Assembly (NCBI GenBank): GCA_020854925.1 | Contig: JAHKLV010000142.1 | Location: 1 to 17,859, forward strand | Direction: 5' to 3' | DNA from: Candidatus Methanofastidiosia archaeon | Lineage (GTDB): Archaea > Methanobacteriota_B > Thermococci > Methanofastidiosales > NM3 | Length of the DNA: 17,859 bases | Translations under genes and position numbers: made by a program | In this document: one piece after another, positions 5,436-13,134 of the stretch | Layout of the letters: each line of letters begins with the position of its first letter | Numbering within the stretch: position 1 is the stretch's first letter | The notes under the pieces: model-generated | The model's database searches: none | What the model saw: only the letters and a program-made list of their open reading frames with translations | What the model was told of the DNA's origin: nothing

Positions 5436-7199
5436 TCACCCCGTATACTGGTCGCTCAAGCTAGAAAACTCGGCCCTGAGCGCCGCCTGGTACTCGCCAA
5501 GGTAAGACGGCACCTTGGCCTCCTCCACATACTTGAGACGTCCGATGCGCCCGATGGCCGACGTTTGCCGTATCTCCGCCACGGGTACACCACGCTCGAC
5601 GAGCTTGAGCGCCTCGTCGTAAAAGCTCATGATTGTCTGAAGCATGAGCACCTGCTTTTTTTCTGAACAGAACGAATCAACATCATGGAAGGCGTTCTGC
5701 TGCAAAAAGTCCTCGCGAATCATCTGGGCGGCGAGAAGGACGACACGCTCCTTTTCGGGCAGTGCGTCAGGCCCGATGAGCTGTACGATTTCCTTGAGCT
5801 CATTCTCCTTTTGCAGCACTTCCATGGCGCGATCACGCGTCTTTCTCCATGTTGTGTCAACATGCTGTGACCACCACCCCTCCACATCATCAAGATAGAG
5901 GGAATAGGAGCTTAGCCAGTTGATGGAAGGGAAGTGGCGCTGGTCCTTGAGGGACTTGTCAAGCGCCCAGAAAACCTTCACGACGCGAAGCGTGTTCTGT
6001 GTCACCGGCTCGCTGAAATCGCCACCCGGTGGTGATACGGCGCCGATAATAGAAAGGGAACCGGTGTCGCCGTTCAGGGTCTCGACCCGACCGCTGCGCT
6101 CATAAAATCCCGCAAGCTTAGAGGCGAGGTACGCAGGGAATCCTGCCTCACCCGGCATTTCCTCGAGCCTGCCGGAAATCTCCCTCAAAGCCTCGGCCCA
6201 CCGAGACGATGAGTCTGCCATGAGGGCGACGCTGTACCCCATGTCCCTGAAGTACTCTGCAATGGTGACGCCGGTGTAGATTGACGCTTCCCTAGCAGCC
6301 ACCGGCATGTTCGAGGTATTAGCGATAAGGACGGTACGCTCGGTAATGGGCTTCCCGCTCCGCGGATCTATAAGCTCGGGAAACTCTTTGAGCACCTGTG
6401 TCATCTCGTTGCCGCGCTCGCCGCAGCCCACATAGACCACAATTTCGGCATCCGCCCATTTGGCAAGCTGGTGCTGGGTAACGGTCTTTCCCGTCCCGAA
6501 TCCACCAGGGATACCGGCGGTGCCCCCTTTCGCGATGGGGAAAAACGTGTCAAGGACACGCTGCCCCGTGATGAGGGGAATGGTTGGAGGATACTTCCTC
6601 ACATAAGGGCGTGCCACACGAACAGGCCATACCTGGTACATTTTTACCTGAACGGTCTTCCCGTCAGCGGTGCGCACTTCGGCAACATCTTCTTCAATAT
6701 CGTACATGCCTTCGGGCGCAATCTTCACGAGCTCGCCCGAGACGTTTGGCGGCACGAGAATACGGTGTTCCACGAGTTCAGACTCGGTGACTGACCCGAT
6801 AATGGCTCCCGCAGAGACCGTGGTGCCCGCTGCAACCGAAGGGACAAACTTCCAGGCTTTTCGAGGAAGCTCGTCGCCGGAAAAGCCTCGGTCTATAAAA
6901 CTGCCCTGAGCAGCCTTAATGGACTCGAGGGGACGCTGTACGCCATCATAGATATTGTGTATAAGCCCGGGACCGAGCTTGACGGAAAGCGGTCTCCCCG
7001 TGGCGATGACGACTTCCCCTACCTTGAGGCCGGCCGTCTCTTCGTAGACCTGCATTGTTGCGCGGTCCCTGTTAAGACCTATTATCTCTCCGATAAGCTT
7101 TTGTTCACCTACGCGGACCACTTCATACATTTTTGCGCCGGCCATGCCTTCTGCAACAACAACGGGCCCGGATATTTTGATTATCTTTCCTTCTATCAC
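5436..7199 (-). CDS. atpA: A-type ATP synthase subunit A (catalytic)
   Basis: Catalytic subunit that makes or hydrolyses ATP at the A/B interface. I choose GTG at 7199 (587 residues) because GGGGTGGTGA lies directly before it and the N-terminus MIEGKIIKISGPVV then matches the family. GTG at 7223 would add eight residues and overlap atpF. In the 587-residue numbering the Walker A motif is at 232-239 (GGFGTGKT) and the catalytic glutamate is in the VGCGERGNEM segment at about 261. The archaeal-specific insertion (non-homologous region) lies at about 110-185. The P-loop differs from the GPFGSGKT usual in archaeal A subunits. No intein interrupts it. The ARTQ-type B-subunit replacement is absent, so this is clearly the catalytic subunit. 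Confidence 0.97.
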   Translation of the reverse strand: MIEGKIIKISGPVVVAEGMAGAKMYEVVRVGEQKLIGEIIGLNRDRATMQVYEETAGLKVGEVVIATGRPLSVKLGPGLIHNIYDGVQRPLESIKAAQGSFIDRGFSGDELPRKAWKFVPSVAAGTTVSAGAIIGSVTESELVEHRILVPPNVSGELVKIAPEGMYDIEEDVAEVRTADGKTVQVKMYQVWPVRVARPYVRKYPPTIPLITGQRVLDTFFPIAKGGTAGIPGGFGTGKTVTQHQLAKWADAEIVVYVGCGERGNEMTQVLKEFPELIDPRSGKPITERTVLIANTSNMPVAAREASIYTGVTIAEYFRDMGYSVALMADSSSRWAEALREISGRLEEMPGEAGFPAYLASKLAGFYERSGRVETLNGDTGSLSIIGAVSPPGGDFSEPVTQNTLRVVKVFWALDKSLKDQRHFPSINWLSSYSLYLDDVEGWWSQHVDTTWRKTRDRAMEVLQKENELKEIVQLIGPDALPEKERVVLLAAQMIREDFLQQNAFHDVDSFCSEKKQVLMLQTIMSFYDEALKLVERGVPVAEIRQTSAIGRIGRLKYVEEAKVPSYLGEYQAALRAEFSSLSDQYTG

Positions 7200-7209
7200 T
7201 TCACCACCC

Positions 7210-7521
7210 CTATAAACTGACACCTACGGCCTTTTTGATAAGGTCTTCAAAGGGATCAAAAGCTGCGCTTTCACCCTTGTCCGGCACCTCGATGATGACG
7301 GGGAGAATCTTTTTAGTTTCATTCGTACGATTGATGAGGTCGCGTATGAGGGCCGATACACCATGGGAGATGATGATAATCCCTACGTTCTTGTCTGACG
7401 TGACCTCGTGGAATACTTTTTCTGCGGCTGCGCGGTCAGGAAGCACAACATACCGGTCCTTGATGCCGATGAGCCCGAATCCGGTAACCATGTCCTCGTC
7501 CCCTATAACTGCCGTTCTCAT
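7210..7521 (-). CDS. atpF: A-type ATP synthase subunit F
   Basis: Small central-stalk subunit that binds D near the bottom of the head and modulates ATPase activity. The 103 residues match the usual size. The Rossmann-like alternation is visible: RTAVIGDEDMVTGFGLIGI at the start, then VGIIIISHGVSALIRDLIN, and a final PVIIEVPDKG segment. ATG at 7521 overlaps the atpC stop as ATGA. The TAG stop at 7210-7212 abuts the GGGGTGGTGA that starts atpA. Confidence 0.95.
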   Translation of the reverse strand: MRTAVIGDEDMVTGFGLIGIKDRYVVLPDRAAAEKVFHEVTSDKNVGIIIISHGVSALIRDLINRTNETKKILPVIIEVPDKGESAAFDPFEDLIKKAVGVSL

Positions 7522-8624
7522 GACGAAACACCTACGTACTGCTTTATCTTGTCAGGCGAGATGCCTCCAAACGCTCCGATGGCGATGGTCTTGAGCCGAC
7601 GTACCTCATCCTGCTTTTGGGCAAGATATCCGATGGATGGCCCGATGCCAAGAGGATTCAGCATGGCGACTTCCCTCCCCTTCAGGATTATCATGGCGTT
7701 GAGCGCACGCTCCACCACGGCGACATCCTTGTCTTGCTCTAAGGCGGCCATATGGGCCTCCAGAACGGGGGCATACGGCGTGCGTGAAAGGATATTGTGT
7801 GCTATGGATATGTCCTCAGCCGTCACGATGCTTTTGAGGTCCTCTGCACTCACATGATAGGTGACATCGAGGAATTTCGATTCGGCATCGTCACGTTCCT
7901 CCATGATATTGAGCCGCAGTGCGGCTACGATGTTGATGGCGTCTATCTGCATGCCAAAGTAGTCCTTGAGAAGCAGCGCATTGCGGTCCATAGCGTTGTC
8001 CAAGTACTGCCAGAGCGATTCGTAGTAGTACTGGAGCAGGGTCGACTCAATGACCACGAGCTCCTGGTCCTGGACATTGTTGAGGATATGCTCAAACTCG
8101 GCGGTCACTGACATGGCCACTTCCTCGACTGTTTGCGACTTGGCAAGCTGTTCTCGTGCAGATGCTGAAAACGTTCCCGTGGCGATGAGGTAGTCCTTGG
8201 GGTCTTTTCCCGCATAGAGGCAGCGTAGGGTGCGGATGATGTTTTCGATATCCCACCGCTTAAGAAGCACTTCGAAGACCGGCTTCACCGAAGGCGGGGA
8301 GATGGCGTAGACCTGATTATAGACATCTGCAAGGTGATTGTTAAAGGCCCGCTCGATATCGATGATGGTGCATCTCTCCCCCACATATGCCGATATGTAG
8401 TCTACATATTCCGTTTCCTTGAGCAGGGTCGCGATATCGTCGAGGGAGCGGGATTCCGAAAGCTCACCATACTGCTCGTTCTTGAGCAGGCGCCCTGTTT
8501 TTGCCATGATGCGGGCGTTCGGATAGGCAAAGGGTGCTATTTCATGAACGAGCCCTGCTATCCGCGCCGTGATAATCACGGCAATGATGCCGATGGGAAG
8601 CATGAAGAGATACGTCAGGTTCAT
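7518..8624 (-). CDS. atpC: A-type ATP synthase subunit C
   Basis: Funnel-shaped subunit (V-ATPase subunit d homologue) joining the D/F shaft to the rotor ring. The PFAYPNARIMAKTGRLL segment at the start of the conserved part and the helical repeats with YYYESLWQYLDN and FGMQIDAINIVAALR are typical. ATG at 8624 is preferred because GGGTGA lies five bases before it; the frame extends three codons further to a GTG at 8633. Before the conserved part is a hydrophobic helix of about 23 residues (about 3-25, MLPIGIIAVIITARIAGLV), which would anchor this normally peripheral subunit in the membrane. Overlaps atpF by 4 bp. Confidence 0.94.
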   Translation of the reverse strand: MNLTYLFMLPIGIIAVIITARIAGLVHEIAPFAYPNARIMAKTGRLLKNEQYGELSESRSLDDIATLLKETEYVDYISAYVGERCTIIDIERAFNNHLADVYNQVYAISPPSVKPVFEVLLKRWDIENIIRTLRCLYAGKDPKDYLIATGTFSASAREQLAKSQTVEEVAMSVTAEFEHILNNVQDQELVVIESTLLQYYYESLWQYLDNAMDRNALLLKDYFGMQIDAINIVAALRLNIMEERDDAESKFLDVTYHVSAEDLKSIVTAEDISIAHNILSRTPYAPVLEAHMAALEQDKDVAVVERALNAMIILKGREVAMLNPLGIGPSIGYLAQKQDEVRRLKTIAIGAFGGISPDKIKQYVGVSS

Positions 8625-8629
8625 CACGG

Positions 8630-9280
8630 TCACCCGAACAGGATTGCTGCAAGCTCCTTGCGGATGTCACGCTTCCTCCGTTCGAGGCGCGTTGCAAAGG
8701 TATTGTCGACGATAACGCCGCTGGCAGATACAACCACGACGCCATTCACGCCTTCGTTCGCAAGCGAGAGGGATGTCTTGACACCGGTCTGCGCCTCGAT
8801 GTCCTTTTCGATTTTGCCTAGAACCGGTTTCAAAGCGGCTGAACCCGCGCCGTCGGTACGGATAACGAGCGTTTCCCCGCCGATGGCAGCACAAGCCTCT
8901 GTGGCGATGCGACGCATGACGTCGGCGTACGCCGGTATCGTATCAGGGCTACCAAGGACGGATGCGGCCTCTCCGAGTACCTTCTGCATCTGCCGCTCCT
9001 TTGCCTCGAGAACACGCTTGCGCGTATCAAGACGCGCCTGGGACAGGATGCGATTCTTTTCGGTCTGCGCTTCCTGCTTTCCCTTCTTGAGCATTTCCTC
9101 TCGCAAGGCGTTGGCTTCGTTCATGGCGCTGCTGACGATCTCCTGTACCTGGTTGTCACCGTAAGTCCGTATGTCCTGCGACTCAGATCGCGCATCGTTA
9201 AGGATCTTTTCGACGATTCGCCTTGTTCCTTCCTTTGTTGCCGACCTAATGTCGTACGCCACGCCGTTATCGGTATCCAT
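8630..9280 (-). CDS. atpE: A-type ATP synthase subunit E (peripheral stalk)
   Basis: Peripheral-stalk subunit pairing with H to hold the A3B3 head against rotation. The 216 residues show the expected layout. A long, charged, heptad-rich N-terminal helix runs to about residue 100 (SAMNEANALREEMLKKGKQE and beyond). A compact C-terminal head follows, ending with VDNTFATRLERRKRDIRKEL, the conserved E-subunit signature. ATG at 9280 is preceded by AGGTGG at 9285-9290, whose first bases overlap the atpK stop; the gap is 9 nt. Confidence 0.95.
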   Translation of the reverse strand: MDTDNGVAYDIRSATKEGTRRIVEKILNDARSESQDIRTYGDNQVQEIVSSAMNEANALREEMLKKGKQEAQTEKNRILSQARLDTRKRVLEAKERQMQKVLGEAASVLGSPDTIPAYADVMRRIATEACAAIGGETLVIRTDGAGSAALKPVLGKIEKDIEAQTGVKTSLSLANEGVNGVVVVSASGVIVDNTFATRLERRKRDIRKELAAILFG

Positions 9281-9289
9281 GCGCCCACC

Positions 9290-9757
9290 TTATGCTATGC
9301 CGAACAGGATCATAAGGATAGACACCGCAAGGCCGAAGACGGCCGCAATCTCTGACATGGCGCCAAAGACGATGTTTTGCGTCAGGAGTGACGAATCCTT
9401 TGAGACGGCCCCAATACCGCCAGCACAGGTGATGCCCTGCCCAATGGCGGAAAGCCCCGATAGCCCTGCGGCAAGCCCGGCGCCGATGGCGACGAATCCC
9501 GCGGTCTCGGTTATTTCCGTAGACCCTCCCCCAAGAATGCCTGTGAAGTACAGGATGAGGAAGGAGACGATGAGCCCGTAGATAACCTGTGTCTGCGGCA
9601 AAAGCTCGAGCAATAGAGAGTTCCTAAAGTTATTCTTGTCTTCTGCGACAGATCCTGCTGCTGCAGCACCTGCAATTCCAATGCCAAGACCGGAACCGAT
9701 GGCAGCTATTCCGATAGCAAGCCCGGCGCCTATCATGGCCAAAGATACACCATCCAA
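9290..9757 (-). CDS. atpK: A-type ATP synthase proteolipid subunit K (duplicated c subunit)
   Basis: Rotor-ring subunit that carries ions across the membrane. The 155 residues form two helical hairpins, a gene-internal duplication as in V-ATPases. The start is TTG at 9757, supported by GAGGGGGT just upstream. By eye against Enterococcus hirae NtpK, the Na+ ligands L61, T64, Q65, Q110 and E139 correspond to L53, T56, Q57, Q107 and E136. E136 in helix 4 (AMSEIAAV) is the only carboxylate at an ion site. The first hairpin carries LLPQTQVIYG without one. This predicts one Na+ site per four helices. The matches are seen directly; the ion preference is inference. Confidence 0.95.
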   Translation of the reverse strand: MDGVSLAMIGAGLAIGIAAIGSGLGIGIAGAAAAGSVAEDKNNFRNSLLLELLPQTQVIYGLIVSFLILYFTGILGGGSTEITETAGFVAIGAGLAAGLSGLSAIGQGITCAGGIGAVSKDSSLLTQNIVFGAMSEIAAVFGLAVSILMILFGIA

Positions 9758-9761
9758 GGTT

Positions 9762-11717
9762 TTACCCCCTCTTTGATATTTTCGTATATGTTCGCTTTAT
9801 CTGCAATGGCTCGAATTTCTTTCCATCAGCATTGTAAAAATAGCTGAAGAACTCCACGTAGTGAAGACGGAGCGAGTGCACGAATGCGCCAAGCCCGTTG
9901 ATGGCCATGTTAAAGAGATGACCACCAAAGAACATGACGACACCAAGCACCACACCAATTTGGATGCCCCCTATCTTGATGCCCCACATCATGGATGCGA
10001 ACAGATTCACCACCATGCCGATGCCGGCGGTGGAAAGCGCCATTGCCAGTAACCGTGCGTAGGAGAGCCAGTTGCCCATAAATCCGGGAAAGCTCATGAA
10101 TCCGGTGATAAGGCCTGCCATACCGTCCCTGATACCGTTTACCATAACGATAATAAGGGATAGGGCGATGGGAACGCCGGCCATGGCAGAAATCACCGTG
10201 GTTGACATGCCGAGGCCCATGGCCGCTGCGGCACCGACAATCCCGAACATGAGCAGAAGCCACGAAAGATTCTCGATGACGGCGCTAAGCATCGACACGT
10301 TCTTGTTGCGCTGGTAGAATCCCAGCAGATTTGATACGATGAGATGAACGATGCCTATGGCAAGCGAAAAGATGAGAATCTCCATCGCCCCGTAAAGGGG
10401 ATCGACTATCTTGGGAAGATTCATATTAAGATAGTCCTCGCTTGTCACAAAATCGCCAAAGTAACTGCCAAAGGCTACACCGCACACCGCCGTGGCAATC
10501 CCCCCGTAGAAGAGGATAGATGCCACATCATGTACACCGCCCTCCTTTATCATGCGGGCGACCATGAATCCGATGACGGCAATGACGATGCCATAGACAA
10601 AGTCCGTCATCATGATGCCGAAAAAGAGCGTGAAGAAGATGGCAAAGAACTTTGTAGGGTCGATCTCCTTGTACCCGGGAAGACCATAGAGCTCGGTGAG
10701 CGATTCAAAGGGTTTGAAGAATCCGCTATTGCTGAGAAGAATGCTCGGTTCAACCTCCGGGTCCTTGACCTTGATGATGATACGCTCGAAGGGAAGCAAG
10801 CGGGACAGAATCTCCTTCTCCTTTTTTGCCGGAATGAATCCCTCGACGGCGATGACGGTCTTTGTTGCCGCCATCTTTCGGAAGGCATTGGATTTTTCTG
10901 CCTCTATCTCCAAGAGCTCCTTGACGATGCGAAGCTTCTTGTCCCACGCGCTGTGGAGCTCGAGAATACGGTCAACGCGCTCGCCGCGCTTTGCCACGAG
11001 TTCCTCGCGACGTGCACGAAGGGCGGGGATGACGTCCCGTGGCATGCCTGCAAGGTCTGGGACGGGGACACGCTTAATCGAAAAGCTCGAAAATACCATG
11101 TCTATGCTACGCTCACGCTCCCTGAGTGTGGCGATGAACACAAAATTCTTCCAAAACGAGACAGAACAATACCCATCCGTCGCAGAGCATACCGCCTTTG
11201 AGATGTCAACAGGATCCTGCTCATTGAGGCGGCCCACGACCTTGAGGGTCTTGTCTGTGGGGCGCATGAGCTGCATGTCCATCTCAACACCCTCTATGTC
11301 CTCCATGAAGCTGACATGCTCGTCAATGGAATCCATCTCCTCCTCGATGTCACCGATGTCGCGCTCGATGGCCTTTATCTGTGGATCGAGCTCGTGGATG
11401 ATGGCCTCGGCCTGTACGATGAGCTCCTCTGCGCTGACAAACTCAATCTCCTCAGGTTCGATGGCCTTTCCCTTTATGGCTTCGATGAAGGAACCTTTGT
11501 TATCCGGGGCATAATGACCCAGGAAGTTGAGCATGCGGTCTAGTTGGATTGCCTTTGAAACGCTCTCCCTCGTGGCAGAAGGCACGGGGAAACGGGTACA
11601 CTTCTCACATTCGATGACTTCAAGGCTCTCCAAGTCGTACAGCTCATTGAGAATAAGGTCTTTGTCATCCTTGAGAATGAGCATCTCAAGCTTGCGCATC
11701 GGTGAGGGGGATATCAT
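9762..11717 (-). CDS. atpI: A-type ATP synthase subunit I (a-subunit homologue)
   Basis: Stator membrane subunit forming the ion half-channels against the K ring. The 651 residues divide into a soluble N-terminal half with coiled coil (about 100-140 and 230-285) and a membrane half from about 355 with seven or eight helices. The two conserved arginines are present: R555 in LSYARLLAMAL, the residue facing the rotor carboxylate, and R617 in HSLRLHYVEFFS. The C-terminus GKKFEPL is also typical. ATG at 11717 overlaps the atpH stop as ATGA. ATG at 11699 (MRKLEMLILK) is a shorter alternative that begins where most relatives do. The stop lies in the atpK ribosome binding site. Confidence 0.97.
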   Translation of the reverse strand: MISPSPMRKLEMLILKDDKDLILNELYDLESLEVIECEKCTRFPVPSATRESVSKAIQLDRMLNFLGHYAPDNKGSFIEAIKGKAIEPEEIEFVSAEELIVQAEAIIHELDPQIKAIERDIGDIEEEMDSIDEHVSFMEDIEGVEMDMQLMRPTDKTLKVVGRLNEQDPVDISKAVCSATDGYCSVSFWKNFVFIATLRERERSIDMVFSSFSIKRVPVPDLAGMPRDVIPALRARREELVAKRGERVDRILELHSAWDKKLRIVKELLEIEAEKSNAFRKMAATKTVIAVEGFIPAKKEKEILSRLLPFERIIIKVKDPEVEPSILLSNSGFFKPFESLTELYGLPGYKEIDPTKFFAIFFTLFFGIMMTDFVYGIVIAVIGFMVARMIKEGGVHDVASILFYGGIATAVCGVAFGSYFGDFVTSEDYLNMNLPKIVDPLYGAMEILIFSLAIGIVHLIVSNLLGFYQRNKNVSMLSAVIENLSWLLLMFGIVGAAAAMGLGMSTTVISAMAGVPIALSLIIVMVNGIRDGMAGLITGFMSFPGFMGNWLSYARLLAMALSTAGIGMVVNLFASMMWGIKIGGIQIGVVLGVVMFFGGHLFNMAINGLGAFVHSLRLHYVEFFSYFYNADGKKFEPLQIKRTYTKISKRG

Positions 11718-12022
11718 TCAATCACGCTCTTCACAACGGCGTCTACGGCCTGGGAGAACGAAGCCTCGGCCGTGGTCGCGATATCCTCGAGTTCCTTTTC
11801 ACCATCCTGCACTATGATTCTTGACTCATTCTGCCCTTGTGAATAATAGAGCTGCTTTAATTTTTTTATTTCTGCTTCAGTTTGTTTAATAGTAGTAGAA
11901 AGAATATCATCCCGTTTCCTGTTGGCCTCTTCAACCATCCTCTTGAGTTCGCCTTTGGCGGATTCAACTATCGAAGCAGCCTGCTCTTCAGCGTTTTTTA
12001 TTTCTAAAAGAGACTCTATCAT
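11714..12022 (-). CDS. atpH: A-type ATP synthase subunit H (peripheral stalk)
   Basis: Partner of subunit E in the peripheral stalk; almost entirely a coiled-coil helix of alanine, glutamate and lysine heptads (NAEEQAASIVESAKGELKRM and onwards). ATG at 12022 gives 102 residues and has GGGAG eight bases upstream. A TTG at 12037 would extend it by five residues but would place that site inside the gene. It is the first gene of the atp operon, with a TATA box about 50 bp upstream. Confidence 0.93.
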   Translation of the reverse strand: MIESLLEIKNAEEQAASIVESAKGELKRMVEEANRKRDDILSTTIKQTEAEIKKLKQLYYSQGQNESRIIVQDGEKELEDIATTAEASFSQAVDAVVKSVIE

Positions 12023-12068
12023 AAAAGGTGCTCCCAAAAATGTTGGTAAGCAGGACTTGCATTCGAAA

Positions 12069-12083
12069 AATAAAAAGCTTTCG
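12069..12083 (-). promoter_or_regulatory. atp operon promoter (BRE and TATA box)
   Basis: On the minus strand CGAAAG (12083-12078, BRE-like) is followed by CTTTTTATT (12077-12069). Transcription is expected near 12045, giving a leader of about 25 nt before the atpH ATG. The same T-rich run lies 11-28 bp after the stop of the upstream gene and could also serve as its terminator. Confidence 0.55.
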
Positions 12084-12093
12084 TACTATTAGA

Positions 12094-13134
12094 TTACAAC
12101 TTGACTGTAATATTCCTGGTACGATTTATTTCCCTATGTGACAGCCCAAGCGTACAGGCACCCATGACGTTGGATAGCCAATACGAAATGATACGGTCAA
12201 TTAGGGTTACACCGACGGCAATTGAAGGTACCACACCAAACCCCGAGAAGAGAACGATCATGGCGCCGTCGGTCGTGCCAAATCCTCCCGGTGAAAACGG
12301 CACCATGCTCATGAACGAGGATACGACCGCAACCACCGCAAGCACGGTAAACGATATGGTAACACCGAAGGCAACAAAGACGAAGTAGGTGCGCAGTATC
12401 CAGAATCCCCAGATGGCCATGGAAAGCGCTGTTGAGAGGACGAGCTTCCGCCGGTCGTGGGCTATTTCACGGATGGTGTTGTGGAACAGCATAAGCGTAT
12501 CGTCCACACGCTCTTCATAGGTTCCCACCTTATCGGGAAAGAAGCGCTTCAGGGTGCGCATGATGGCGTGCACAAATCGCTTTCCCTGCCGAAAGTTGAA
12601 GATAATATAAGATATTACGGCAAGAAGCACCGTTAGAAACAAGATGGCAACGATGAGCGTGACCAGGACGATGCGGTCAACCTCCCAGAAAAGGACCAGG
12701 CTAAAGACCCCAAAGTACCCAAGAAGAACATAGGGGAACGTATCGAATATCCGATCGGAAATGACGGTCGCAAAGACCTTGCCCGCATCGATACCGGTGA
12801 GCTTGGAAAGGAGATAGGCGCGTAGCGGTTCACCGCCGCCCTTACCAGCGGGCGTGATGTTGTTGACAAAATTGCCCGAAAGAAGCGAAAGGAACAGCTG
12901 CCGATACGAGACCTCCACGTCGGGGTCCGTAATGATATGCTTCCATCTGATGCCCCCTATATATATAGATATAAGAGACATGGCGATGGCCACAAGAACG
13001 TAATACCCATTAGCACGCTTGAGTGCGGCGTACGCCTGGTCAAATCCCACATCCCGCACCAGCAGGAGGATGATGAGCAGACCAAAGCAGAATGCCGCCA
13101 GTGTCTTGAGTATCCTACCTCTTGTCATTCTCAC
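12094..13134 (-). CDS. Flippase-like / UPF0104 (lysylphosphatidylglycerol synthase TM-domain) membrane protein
   Basis: Polytopic membrane protein of 346 residues related to the transmembrane domain of lysylphosphatidylglycerol synthase (COG0392). Two family hallmarks are visible: NITPAGKGGGEPLRAYLL at about 92-109 and SMVPFSPGGFGTTDGA near residue 285. There are about eight hydrophobic helices. Archaeal members are often linked to lipid or glycan translocation, but no lipid-modifying catalytic domain is attached and the substrate is unknown. GTG at 13134 (GGGGATGG upstream) is used; ATG at 13128 is possible. Its start overlaps the preceding gene by 20 bp, so it is part of the gar1-tfb transcript. 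Confidence 0.88.
   Translation of the reverse strand: MRMTRGRILKTLAAFCFGLLIILLLVRDVGFDQAYAALKRANGYYVLVAIAMSLISIYIGGIRWKHIITDPDVEVSYRQLFLSLLSGNFVNNITPAGKGGGEPLRAYLLSKLTGIDAGKVFATVISDRIFDTFPYVLLGYFGVFSLVLFWEVDRIVLVTLIVAILFLTVLLAVISYIIFNFRQGKRFVHAIMRTLKRFFPDKVGTYEERVDDTLMLFHNTIREIAHDRRKLVLSTALSMAIWGFWILRTYFVFVAFGVTISFTVLAVVAVVSSFMSMVPFSPGGFGTTDGAMIVLFSGFGVVPSIAVGVTLIDRIISYWLSNVMGACTLGLSHREINRTRNITVKL

Noticed and set aside
5436..7199. Intein in atpA
   Set aside because: Archaeal A subunits sometimes carry an intein near the P-loop, but the sequence around GGFGTGKT is continuous and the length is normal.
8334..9164. 276-codon plus-strand frame opposite atpC and atpE
   Set aside because: Antisense to two well-supported genes, with no family resemblance.
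10344..11514. Two long plus-strand frames (285 and 272 codons) opposite atpI
   Set aside because: They are shadows of the atpI coding strand, with skewed serine/arginine or histidine/aspartate content and no ribosome binding sites.
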